From positions 20,678-84,677 of the forward strand of contig JAPPGE010000068.1 in assembly GCA_028821455.1 (NCBI GenBank): a DNA stretch of 64,000 nucleotides. Direction: 5' to 3'. The notes below the pieces were generated by a model that was not told where the DNA came from, searched no databases, and saw only the letters and a list, made by a program, of their open reading frames with translations. This document shows, in pieces, positions 1 to 8,584 of this stretch. The stretch comes from a bacterium. Lineage in GTDB: Bacteria > Pseudomonadota > Alphaproteobacteria > SP197. How positions within the stretch are numbered: position 1 is the stretch's first letter; each line of letters begins with the position of its first letter. The position numbers and the translations under genes were made by a program.

Positions 1-75
1 CGTTCCTGCCACCGTCTCCATGCCGTTCTCCGTGATCGCCCTGGGTCCTGTCGTGACGGCTGTTACTGACCGGCG

Positions 76-2532
76 CTATCCGCGCATGCGGGTACCTCGG
101 GGATCGTAGGCTGCCTGTTTCAGGGGGCGCATCGGGAGTTTCCTCTGGCCCAGTCGGATCTCGTAGAATCCTTCGAGCAGCGTCCGGAACGGTGCGCCAC
201 GCGGGCAGGCGACGTAGCCCATGCTGAGTGAAAGCCCGGTTCGAAATCCGCGGCAACCCGATGTGGTGTGGCCGACGAGAACCCCGTCGCGATAGATGGG
301 TTCATCGTGGAGCAGCATGGGCTCGGCATCCTCGACGGCGAACATCAGGAGGCGGCGTTCCACACCCGTCTCGCGCCGTCGATGCAGCGCGTCGTGACCG
401 AGGAATCCGCCCGGCTTGTCCCAGGCGACGGCGAACGCTAGACCGGCTTCAAGGGGTGTGGAGTCCGGCCCCAGTTCATGTCCCCAGTGACGGAAGCCCT
501 TTTCGATCCGGCAACTGTCGAGGACCAGCATTCCCGCATGTGAGAGATCATGGCTGACGTCGGCTTCGACGAGGGTCTCGTAGACGTGGCCGGCGTACTC
601 GACCGGAACGCCAAGCTCCCAGCCCAGTTCGCCCGCAAAACTGATCCGGGTGGCGCGTACCGGCGCCATCCCCAGGGTGATGTGTTGCATCGTTGCAAAC
701 GGGAACGCCTCCGAAGACAGATCCGCATCCGTCACCCGTGACATCAGATCACGGGAGAGAGGCCCCATGAGACCGAGGACACACTCGGTCATGGTGGCAT
801 CGCTGATCGCGACGTCGAGCTCCAGCCTTGCCCGTTGCCGTTTAATCCAGGCGAGATCCTTCTGGCGTGTCGCTGCGCCGCTCACCATGCGAAAATCTGT
901 CGAGCTTTCGCGCGTGACCGTGACGTCGGCCTCGATTCCTCCGTGGCGGTTCAGCATCGGCGTGTAGACGACCTTGCCCTTGGCGACGTCGACGTCGTTG
1001 GCGCAGAGGTGCTGCACCAGAGCAAGGCAATCACGCCCGGAAAGGTCGATCTTCGTGAAGGGAGAGAGATCAAGAAGTGCGACCCGATCACGGATCGCTG
1101 TCCCCTCCCTGGCGGCAGCTGGCCACCAGCACTGCGGACCGTAGCTGTAGCGGAACGAACGTTCGTCTTGCGTGGTAGCGAACCAGAGGGGTCGTTCCCA
1201 CCCGGCGGTCTCGCCAAGGAAGGCGCCGGCCCGTTCGTGGTGGTCGTGCAGGACGGAGCGACGGAGGCCCCGCGCCGTGGCCATCTGCCGCAACGGCCAA
1301 TGCATGGCAAGCTGGTTGGCGACGGCTTCGTCCATGCGCCGAACGAGAAACGATGTCGATGCGGCGCTTCGGTCGAACCGGGCAATATCGACTTCCCAGA
1401 GATCCATCGGTGGTTCGCCCGCTTCGATCCACTCCGCCATCGCCTTGCCTACTCCCGCAGACGACATCATGCCGATGGAGTTCATGCCCGCCGCGACATA
1501 GAAACCACGAAGGTAGGGAGATTCTCCCATGAGCTGCCTGGTGTCGGGGGTGAAGCTCTCCGGCCCGTTCATGAAGTGCTGAATGCCGGTTTCGGCCAGA
1601 CACGGCATGCGGTGCAGTCCCGCACTCATGAAGGGTTCAAACTGATCCCAGTCCTCGGGCAACTCGAGGAATGCACGATCACCATCAGGGCCTGTGGCAT
1701 CCCACACCTTGGGGCAGGGTTCGAATCCGCCCAGGACCACCTTTCCCGTGTCGCCCTTGATGTAGATACCGTTGTCGAGGTCGCGAAACACGGGCAATGG
1801 ATCGCTGAGTCCGCTCATGGGCTCGGTGACCACGTACATGTGCTCGACGGCCTGCAATGGCACGGGAACCCCTGCCATACGCCCGATCTCGCGCGCCCAG
1901 GCGCCCGCGCAGTTCACCACGCTCTTGCAGCGAATGGTCTCGCCGCTGGAAAGCAGGACGGAGCGGACGGAGCCTTGTTCGGTGACAATTCCGGTGCAGG
2001 CCACGTTCTCGGCAATGCGTATGCCTCCGGCACGCGCACCCTTCGCATAGGCCATACAGAGATCGACAGGATTGGCCTGGGCATCCCTGGCAACCCACAG
2101 GGCACCGGCAAGATCGCGCGTTTCCAGGAAGGGTGCTTCTCCGGCGACCTCAGGCGGAGTCAGAACGCGGACGGCCAGACCCATCATCTCGCCCGTTGCG
2201 GCAATCCGGCAGAGTTCTTCCATACGCTCGCCCGACGTCGCAAGCCAATAGCCCCCCGTCTCGCGAAAGCCGGTGTCCTGACCCGTTTCCTCCTTCAGAC
2301 GTGGCAGGAGTTCAAGGGCATAGGCAGCAAGGCGCGTGAGGTTCATGCTGGCTCGCAATGGACCGATAATACCCGCCGCATGCCAGGACGTGCCGCTGGC
2401 CAGTTGGTTGCGCTCAATGAGAAGAACGTCGTCCAGGCCAAGACGTGCGAGATGGTAGGCGATCGACAGGCCGGTCACGCCACCGCCGATGATGACAACC
2501 TGTGCAGTCTGCTGGTGCGACGTCGATGCCAT
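76..2532 (-). CDS. FAD-dependent oxidoreductase with folate-binding GCV_T domain (dimethylglycine/sarcosine dehydrogenase-like)
   Basis: 818 aa. The N-terminus carries a dinucleotide-binding motif (VVIIGGGVTGL, residues 12-22) and a TSWHAAG motif whose His51 matches the histidine that covalently holds FAD in dimethylglycine and sarcosine dehydrogenases. A DAO domain fills about residues 10-370. The C-terminal half (about 430-810) is an aminomethyltransferase (GCV_T plus C-terminal barrel) domain, which in this family channels formaldehyde from the oxidised N-methyl group to tetrahydrofolate. The family oxidises N-methylated glycines or related secondary and tertiary amines. It is the last gene of a minus-strand cluster behind an MttB homologue and a second protein of the same architecture. 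The exact substrate cannot be read from sequence. The gene is complete, and a 171-bp gap separates it from the upstream gene. Confidence 0.88.
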   Translation of the reverse strand: MASTSHQQTAQVVIIGGGVTGLSIAYHLARLGLDDVLLIERNQLASGTSWHAAGIIGPLRASMNLTRLAAYALELLPRLKEETGQDTGFRETGGYWLATSGERMEELCRIAATGEMMGLAVRVLTPPEVAGEAPFLETRDLAGALWVARDAQANPVDLCMAYAKGARAGGIRIAENVACTGIVTEQGSVRSVLLSSGETIRCKSVVNCAGAWAREIGRMAGVPVPLQAVEHMYVVTEPMSGLSDPLPVFRDLDNGIYIKGDTGKVVLGGFEPCPKVWDATGPDGDRAFLELPEDWDQFEPFMSAGLHRMPCLAETGIQHFMNGPESFTPDTRQLMGESPYLRGFYVAAGMNSIGMMSSAGVGKAMAEWIEAGEPPMDLWEVDIARFDRSAASTSFLVRRMDEAVANQLAMHWPLRQMATARGLRRSVLHDHHERAGAFLGETAGWERPLWFATTQDERSFRYSYGPQCWWPAAAREGTAIRDRVALLDLSPFTKIDLSGRDCLALVQHLCANDVDVAKGKVVYTPMLNRHGGIEADVTVTRESSTDFRMVSGAATRQKDLAWIKRQRARLELDVAISDATMTECVLGLMGPLSRDLMSRVTDADLSSEAFPFATMQHITLGMAPVRATRISFAGELGWELGVPVEYAGHVYETLVEADVSHDLSHAGMLVLDSCRIEKGFRHWGHELGPDSTPLEAGLAFAVAWDKPGGFLGHDALHRRRETGVERRLLMFAVEDAEPMLLHDEPIYRDGVLVGHTTSGCRGFRTGLSLSMGYVACPRGAPFRTLLEGFYEIRLGQRKLPMRPLKQAAYDPRGTRMRG

Positions 2533-2703
2533 GGTCTTCAGACCAGTCGGCCCCGGAGGAAGCCGACTCGCGGTTTCCCTTCACGGGGCACGAGACCAGA
2601 GCAACTCCGGTCCGCCCCGCTCATGACATGCTCCCTGGCATGGCACCACCGGCGGGGAGGTTTCGGCCCCTGAACGGCGTTTTTCTCTCTTGAAGCCGGC
2701 GCA

Positions 2704-4263
2704 TCAGCCGGGCTTGCGTATGGCTTCGAGACGCCGGGTCACGAAATCGTCAATTCCCTCACGCACCGCCTGATCCATTGGTGGTGGCTCGTACTGCTCC
2801 AGCATCTCCTTGAACCGGGCATTGAGACGCTGATGCTGCCAGCGCGACCCGTCCGCCGTCCACTGCTCGAACGTCGAGTTGTCGGCGGTGTCGGAAAGAA
2901 AGTTCGCCGTCTCGAAATGACGCAGGGTGTGTGCGCTGCCGAGAAAATGGTGGCCGGGTCCGACCTCCCTGATCGCATCGAGCGCCTGTGCTTCGGGAGA
3001 AAGGTCAACTCCGGCGGCGAATTTCTGCAACGCCGCGCAGCGGTCGGCGTCCATCAACGTCTTTTCGTATCCCATCGTCAGCAGGCCTTCGAGACAGCCC
3101 GTGGCGTGAATGATGAAGTGCACGCCTGCCATGAACGCTCCGAGCAGCTGGGTCGCGCTTTCGTAGGCCGCCTGGGCATCCGGCACCTTCGAGGCGGTGA
3201 GTGCTCCGACGGAATGAAATGGAACGCCAAGACGTCGGGCGAGGGCAGCGGCGCACATCTGGATCTGCATTCCCTCAGGTGTGCCGAAAGTCGGTGCACC
3301 GGTCTTGAGGGAGATCGGACTCGAGAAGGTGCCGAAGACGCATGGCGCACCGGGTCGAATGAGCTGGATCAGCGCGAGTCCCGCCAAGGCCTCGGCGAGC
3401 AACTGCGCTAATGTGCCGGCGACCGTCACCGGGCTCATGGCACCGGCGAGAATAAACGGCGAGACCACGACGGCCTGACCTGCGCGCGCATAGACCTTGA
3501 GCGCTCCGAGCATCGTGGCGTCCAGGACCAGCGGCGCGTTGCTGTTGACCACGCTGTAGATGCAGCAGTGCGAGTCAACGAACCGGTCTCCGAACACGAT
3601 CCGGGCCATCTTCACGGTATCCTCGGCTCGTTCTGGAGCGGTCACTGCGCCCATGAACGGCTTGTCGTTCAGGATCAGGTGGGCGCGAATCATCGACAGG
3701 TGCCGCTCGGTTACCGGCAGGTCGACCGGCTCGCACACCACTCCTCCCGAGTGATGCACACTTGCCAGCAGATAGTGGAGCCGGGTCAGGTTCTCGAAGT
3801 CCGCGAGCGTCGCATACCGGCGCCCGGCATCCATGTCGTGCACGAAAGGCGGACCGAAGCTCGGACAGAAAAGCGAGTTGTTGCCACCGATGCGAACGGA
3901 GCGCTCCGGATTGCGGGCATGCTGTACGAACTCGCGTGGTGCGCTCGCTTCAATGGTTGCGCGGCAGTGCCCAGGCTCGAACCGTACCCGCTCGCCTTCC
4001 ACCCGAGCGCCGGCTTCGCGCAGGATCGCGAGCACCTCCGCATCGCCACGAAACTCCATCCCGATCTCGGCGAGAATCAGATCGGCATTGCGCTCGATCA
4101 GTGCCAGCCCCTCCTCATCGAGCAGTTCGAAGACGCCCACGTTGCGCTGGATGTACGGTGGCGCGGCCAGCCTCGCGGCCCGGGCCTCCTGGCCGCGGGC
4201 GGTGCGTCGGGCCGCGCTGCCACCACGACGCGTCGACGTGGCCGGGGGAATCCGTGCACCCAT
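2704..4263 (-). CDS. MttB-family (trimethylamine methyltransferase-like) protein, non-pyrrolysine
   Basis: 519 aa from the ATG at 4263, which lies one base beyond the stop of the upstream flavoprotein. An in-frame extension to 4308 is open but overlaps that gene and adds an un-family-like tail. The protein has the MttB (COG5598) barrel pattern throughout, including conserved stretches around PFILAGAMSPVTVAG, FGTPEGMQ and MGYEKTLMDADRC. No amber codon interrupts the reading frame, so this is a homologue without pyrrolysine. Non-Pyl members demethylate quaternary amines such as glycine betaine, proline betaine or carnitine, normally passing the methyl to a corrinoid protein. No corrinoid protein or reactivase is visible here. 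Instead it sits between two folate-binding demethylases, suggesting a role in methylated-amine use. The substrate is unknown. Confidence 0.85.
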   Translation of the reverse strand: MGARIPPATSTRRGGSAARRTARGQEARAARLAAPPYIQRNVGVFELLDEEGLALIERNADLILAEIGMEFRGDAEVLAILREAGARVEGERVRFEPGHCRATIEASAPREFVQHARNPERSVRIGGNNSLFCPSFGPPFVHDMDAGRRYATLADFENLTRLHYLLASVHHSGGVVCEPVDLPVTERHLSMIRAHLILNDKPFMGAVTAPERAEDTVKMARIVFGDRFVDSHCCIYSVVNSNAPLVLDATMLGALKVYARAGQAVVVSPFILAGAMSPVTVAGTLAQLLAEALAGLALIQLIRPGAPCVFGTFSSPISLKTGAPTFGTPEGMQIQMCAAALARRLGVPFHSVGALTASKVPDAQAAYESATQLLGAFMAGVHFIIHATGCLEGLLTMGYEKTLMDADRCAALQKFAAGVDLSPEAQALDAIREVGPGHHFLGSAHTLRHFETANFLSDTADNSTFEQWTADGSRWQHQRLNARFKEMLEQYEPPPMDQAVREGIDDFVTRRLEAIRKPG

Positions 4264-4264
4264 G

Positions 4265-6700
4265 TCACCAGCCCCGCAGACGTGAATTCGTGGGGTCATA
4301 GGGCGCATCGCGGAGCACTTGCGCGTGCACCTCGTGACCCGGCAACCCTACACGCAACTCGTCTGCCGGCTCGGGTGCGCCCTCCCGGAACCATGCAAGC
4401 GCGAGGCTCACTCCCACCCGATGTCCAAACCCGCCGGATGTCACAAGGCCGACGGCTTCCCCGCGGTGAAGGACCGTGTGCATGCCGAACGCATCGACGC
4501 CATGGTCCTCGAGTTCGAGCAATGCCATGCGCCATGGCCGCCCGGCCTCGCGCTCGAGCATCCGGTCACGGCCGACGAACGTTCGGTCCGAGGTTCTGAC
4601 GAGATGACCAAGTCCCGCTTCGAGCGGAGTACGCTCCGTGCCGAGGTCGAGACCGAATGCCCGGTAGCCCTTCTCGAGCCGCATGGCGTTGAGGGCGAAA
4701 ACGCCAAAGTGCACAACATCGTGGCATGCACCTTCCTCGACCACCGCGGCGTACAACTCTCCCAATCGCGGCATTGGAGCGTGCAACTCAAACCCTGGTT
4801 CGCCAGCGTAGGATATCCGCAGGGCGTGCACCGCCACTCCCGCCACTTCCAGTTGGCGCGAAGTCAGCCACGGGAACGATCCGGCGTCGAGATTCGTGCA
4901 CGTGAGTCGGCCGAGGAGTGTCGGAGCCGCGGGACCCATCACCGCCAGCACACCACGTTCGGCCGTCACGTCGTCCACAACAACCTCCCGACGGTCCGAG
5001 CGTGAACGCAGCAGGTCCAGGTCGTGGCGCGCGGCAACCGCGGCACTCGTCAGATAGAACCGGTCACCGTCAAGGCGCGTCACCGTGAACTCGGCTGCCA
5101 CTCCTCCGGACGGGGTCAGCACGTGCATGAGACCGAGACCCCCCACGGTTTCCGGCGCCCGGTTGGCTCCGAGACTGGAGAGCCACTGGACCGCGCCCGG
5201 TCCCGAGACCTCGAACTTGGCGAGGGCCGAGAGCTCGGCAATGCCTGCGGATTCACTCACCCTCCGGCACTCCTCGGCGACGGCGCCGAACCAGTTGCAT
5301 CTGCGAAAGGAGAGATCCGGCTCGCGCTCGCTCTCGTTGCGCGCGAAGTAGTTGGGCCGCTCCCACCCGTTGGCGCTGCCCATCACTGCTCCCGCCTCGA
5401 GCAGCGGCCGGTAGAGCGGCGTGGTGAGCACCGGCCGACCAGCCGGACGCTCCTCGCCGGGGTAGTGGATGGCAAACTGCCGGGCGAAGCACTCAGTTGC
5501 CTTGGCCACCCGATAGTCGCGATCTGCCCAGGCGCCGAAACGACGCGGGTCGACCACCTGCGCATCCATCGGAGGCTCTCCGGCGACGATCCACTCGGCA
5601 AGAAACCGTCCCGCGCCGCCGCCCTCCATGACCCCCATGCTCGAGCCGGTGAGCAGCCAGCTGTTCGGCAGGCCGAATGCCGGCCCGATCAGGGGATTCG
5701 CGTCCGGCGTGAAGGTGATTGGACCGTTGACGATCGAACGGATCCCGCCTTCGGTCAGCGCCGGCACGCGGCGCATCGCACACTCCACGATGGGCTCGAT
5801 CCGGGCGAGGTCCGGCTCCAGCAGTTCCATGCCGAATCCTGCCGGAATGCCGTCAACCGACCAGGCCTTGGCGTTCTTCTCGTAAGGGCCGACGATGAGA
5901 CCGTCCCGTTCCTGGCGCACGTACCAGCTTTCTTCGGGGTCGCGGATGATGGGGAGTTCGCGCTCCAGAGCCGCGACGGCCCCAATCCGAGTGGTCACCA
6001 GGTACTGGTGCAGCATAGGCACCACAGGGAGATCCACTCCCGTCATCGCGCCGACCTCGCGGCACCACGTTCCTGCCGCGTTCACGACGTGCTCGGCACG
6101 AACACTGCCCTTTGCCGTCGTCACCCGCCACCCGGCGTCACCGCCCACTGGCTCGATCGACTCCACGGGGCAGTGACGATGGATTGACGCCCCGCCGCGC
6201 CGTGCACCTGCCGCCATGGCCTGCGTCGCCTGACTTGGGTCGACGTGACCATCGTGCGGTTCATAGATCGCGCCGGCGAGACCGTTCACCCGGGCCAGCG
6301 GGTGCAGTTCACGCACCTCGTCCGGTCCGATGATGTGAAACTCGCGACCGGTGAACCGCCCCAGACCCTGAATATGGGCAAACTCGTCGAGTCGGTCCCG
6401 GGATCGGGTGATGCGCAGTGCTCCTGACGGGTGGAAATCGACATCGACGCCTGTCTCCTCCACAAGTTGTCCGCGGTAAAGACGCACGCTGTGCGCTCGC
6501 ATCTCCATCACGGTGGGGTTGTGCGCGAAGTGCGTGCAAAGTCCCGCAGCGTGCCAAGTCGAGCCGGCTGTCAGTTCACTCATTTCGAACAGTACGGCCT
6601 CGTGCCAGCCGAGCCGGGTCAGGTGATACAGCGCCGAGACTCCCATCACGCCGCCGCCGACGATCACGACTCTCGCGTGTGATGGCACCACTTCACTCAT
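4265..6700 (-). CDS. FAD-dependent oxidoreductase with folate-binding GCV_T domain (dimethylglycine/sarcosine dehydrogenase-like), paralogue
   Basis: 811 aa with the same layout as the gene at 76-2532: nucleotide-binding VVIVGGGVMG (11-20), AGSTWHAAG with the candidate FAD-linked His50, DAO domain, then GCV_T and its C-terminal barrel. It oxidatively demethylates an N-methyl compound in the family model, delivering one-carbon units to folate. It is the first gene of the cluster, and its stop is one base from the next start, so the two are probably translated together. A GGGGAG box touches the annotated ATG; a GTG at 6691 would have a better 9-base spacing, so the true start may be three codons later. 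It is divergent in sequence from the other copy, suggesting two different methylated substrates rather than a recent duplication. Confidence 0.88.
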   Translation of the reverse strand: MSEVVPSHARVVIVGGGVMGVSALYHLTRLGWHEAVLFEMSELTAGSTWHAAGLCTHFAHNPTVMEMRAHSVRLYRGQLVEETGVDVDFHPSGALRITRSRDRLDEFAHIQGLGRFTGREFHIIGPDEVRELHPLARVNGLAGAIYEPHDGHVDPSQATQAMAAGARRGGASIHRHCPVESIEPVGGDAGWRVTTAKGSVRAEHVVNAAGTWCREVGAMTGVDLPVVPMLHQYLVTTRIGAVAALERELPIIRDPEESWYVRQERDGLIVGPYEKNAKAWSVDGIPAGFGMELLEPDLARIEPIVECAMRRVPALTEGGIRSIVNGPITFTPDANPLIGPAFGLPNSWLLTGSSMGVMEGGGAGRFLAEWIVAGEPPMDAQVVDPRRFGAWADRDYRVAKATECFARQFAIHYPGEERPAGRPVLTTPLYRPLLEAGAVMGSANGWERPNYFARNESEREPDLSFRRCNWFGAVAEECRRVSESAGIAELSALAKFEVSGPGAVQWLSSLGANRAPETVGGLGLMHVLTPSGGVAAEFTVTRLDGDRFYLTSAAVAARHDLDLLRSRSDRREVVVDDVTAERGVLAVMGPAAPTLLGRLTCTNLDAGSFPWLTSRQLEVAGVAVHALRISYAGEPGFELHAPMPRLGELYAAVVEEGACHDVVHFGVFALNAMRLEKGYRAFGLDLGTERTPLEAGLGHLVRTSDRTFVGRDRMLEREAGRPWRMALLELEDHGVDAFGMHTVLHRGEAVGLVTSGGFGHRVGVSLALAWFREGAPEPADELRVGLPGHEVHAQVLRDAPYDPTNSRLRGW

Positions 6701-7242
6701 CTCCCCAAGTACTCCACGGGACGACGTCGAGCTGTCCCGGCATGGTACGCAATGGGCGCCAAAGGCGACTCACCGTACCCGTGGCATACCCTGTCCATCG
6801 TCAGTTCCAGGTTGGCTGGCAGTTGGAGCCGGGTCGCCAGGACTCCGTCCAGGTGCACGCGACGATGGCCCCTCCAGAGGAGAAGGCGACGCGAAACGCT
6901 TCGGATCCGCTGTCCATGAGCGTCCGGCCTTCGATGAGTCGATCAAACATCCGCCACTCCACGCCAGCTGCGGGCAGGGTACTGTTCGCCCTGACACCGT
7001 ACCAGCAAGGCCGGGCGTCTCAGGGTGACGGGGAGAATGAGACCGGAACCTCTCGGGGAACTCAACGATGGATGAAGTCCCGTACTGTCCTGTCGCGGCA
7101 GGGTGGCGGCGGTGATACACTTAGAGGGGTGGATGATGGGGCACTGGATGCTCCTTGTCTTCGATTGTTGCGGCGTATGACCCTGATTCAGCGGCTTCCG
7201 GACGCACGCTGACAGTCCTGAACGACAGGGGAAGAACCAGTG
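6701..7242. other. Intergenic region between divergent amine-catabolism genes
   Basis: About 540 bp without a convincing gene. The open frames here give Pro/Arg/Ser-rich translations with no family resemblance. It separates the minus-strand demethylase cluster from the plus-strand aminotransferase and must contain both promoters. I looked for glycine and SAM riboswitch cores on both strands and saw none that I could defend. Confidence 0.5.
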
Positions 7243-8577
7243 ATGAGTGATCATGAAGCGGGTTGTGTCGACGCCATGCCGACGGACTGGACCACGGATG
7301 GCATCGTTGCCAGGCGCGAAAAGTACTATGCGGCGTCACAGCGCAAGTTTGTGCCTTACGAAACACCTCTCATCTTCCGCCGGGGCAGGGGCCAGTATCT
7401 GTGGGACGAGACCGGCAAGAAGTACATCGATCTCCTGGGCATGAATTTGTGCATTTCGGTAGGGCATGCACATCCTGCAGTGGTGCAGGCGGCACAGGAG
7501 CAGATCGCCGAACTCACTCACTGCACGACGATGTTCTATCACCCGGTTCCCGCCCATCTGGCCGAGGAACTCACAGCCACCATGCCGGATGGTGAGGACT
7601 GGGTTGTCCACTTCACCAACAGCGGCTCCGAGGCGATCGATCTTGCCTTGCTGATGGCGCGTAGCAGCACCGGCAACTCCGATATGCTGGCGTTGCGTAG
7701 CAGCTATCACGGCGCCACGTTCGGCGCTCAGGCCCTGACCGGAATCAGTGGCTTTCGCCATCCGGTGCCGCAGCTTGGCGGTATCGCCTTTGTGCCGGAA
7801 CCGAACCAGTACCAGGGCGTCTTCGGCGCTGGTGTCGAGCCTTATCTCGCCGAGATCGACCGTGCCATCGATTCATCCACCAATGGCCGTCTGGCCGGCA
7901 TGATCATCGAGCCGGTGCAGGGTTATGGAGGCATTGTCCCGATGCCTCCTGGCTATCTGCAAGGCGCGTTTTCCCGGGTTCGTGCGGCAGGTGGATGCTG
8001 CATCGTCGACGAGGTCCAGGCCGGCTTCGCTCGTACAGGCGACAATTTCTGGGCGTTCGAGGCTGACGGTGTCGTGCCGGATATCGTCGTGATGGCCAAG
8101 GGTATCGGAAACGGTGTCCCTCTGGGCGCTGTTGTCGCCCGGCGTGACATTGCCGAGTGCATGGCCGACAAGTTCCTCTTTCACACCTATGGGGCGAATC
8201 CCGTGGCCTGTGCCGTCGGGCGCGCTGTCCTGAAGGTCATTCGCGAGGAAGGGCTGCAGGAAAATGCCCGCAACGTGGGTGCAGCGCTGGCCGGCCGTCT
8301 TGCCGAACTGAAGCAGAAGTATCCGGTGATCGGTGACGTGCGGGGCCGCGGACTGATGCTGGCCATCGAATGCGTCAAGGACCGCGCTACTCGGGAACCG
8401 GACACCGAAACGACGGCACGCGTGTTCGAGATAACACGGCGGGAGGGACTGGTCGTCAGCAAGTCAGGGCCCTACCGCAGCGTATTGCGCATGGTGCCGC
8501 CACTTTGCCTGTCGATGGACGATGTGCCGGTCGTCGCGGAACGCCTGGACCGCAGTTTTGCCGCCGCCTTGAACTGA
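7243..8577 (+). CDS. Class III pyridoxal-phosphate aminotransferase
   Basis: 444 aa. Fold-type I, class III transaminase: substrate and cofactor motifs run in order through HFTNSGSEAIDLA, SYHGATFG, the PLP aspartate in IVDEVQAGFARTG, and the Schiff-base lysine in MAKGIGNGVPLGAV (Lys286). Relatives act as alanine-glyoxylate, beta-alanine/pyruvate or 4-aminobutyrate aminotransferases. Length matches the family (about 430-450). The ATG at 7243 is preferred over the adjacent GTG at 7240; both are served by the AGGGGAAG box just upstream. It is transcribed away from the demethylase cluster and converges with the Rieske gene, leaving only a few bases between them. With neighbours for methylated amines, a role in deaminating the demethylated product (for example making glycine from glyoxylate or the reverse) is plausible but inferred. 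Confidence 0.88.
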   Translation: MSDHEAGCVDAMPTDWTTDGIVARREKYYAASQRKFVPYETPLIFRRGRGQYLWDETGKKYIDLLGMNLCISVGHAHPAVVQAAQEQIAELTHCTTMFYHPVPAHLAEELTATMPDGEDWVVHFTNSGSEAIDLALLMARSSTGNSDMLALRSSYHGATFGAQALTGISGFRHPVPQLGGIAFVPEPNQYQGVFGAGVEPYLAEIDRAIDSSTNGRLAGMIIEPVQGYGGIVPMPPGYLQGAFSRVRAAGGCCIVDEVQAGFARTGDNFWAFEADGVVPDIVVMAKGIGNGVPLGAVVARRDIAECMADKFLFHTYGANPVACAVGRAVLKVIREEGLQENARNVGAALAGRLAELKQKYPVIGDVRGRGLMLAIECVKDRATREPDTETTARVFEITRREGLVVSKSGPYRSVLRMVPPLCLSMDDVPVVAERLDRSFAAALN

Positions 8578-8584
8578 GGACTGA

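Noticed and set aside
1710..1735. tRNA T-arm-like GGTTCGAATCC
   Set aside because: It lies inside the flavoprotein coding region and no acceptor stem or anticodon arm accompanies it.
835..2673. 612-codon plus-strand frame over the first flavoprotein
   Set aside because: It is a high-GC shadow of the real minus-strand gene, with no domain of its own.
6770..7120. Open frame upstream of the demethylase gene
   Set aside because: Composition is Pro/Ser/Arg-rich with no family signature or ribosome-binding site.
6700..7243. Glycine or SAM riboswitch in front of amine genes
   Set aside because: I compared both strands with the known conserved cores by eye and found no convincing match.
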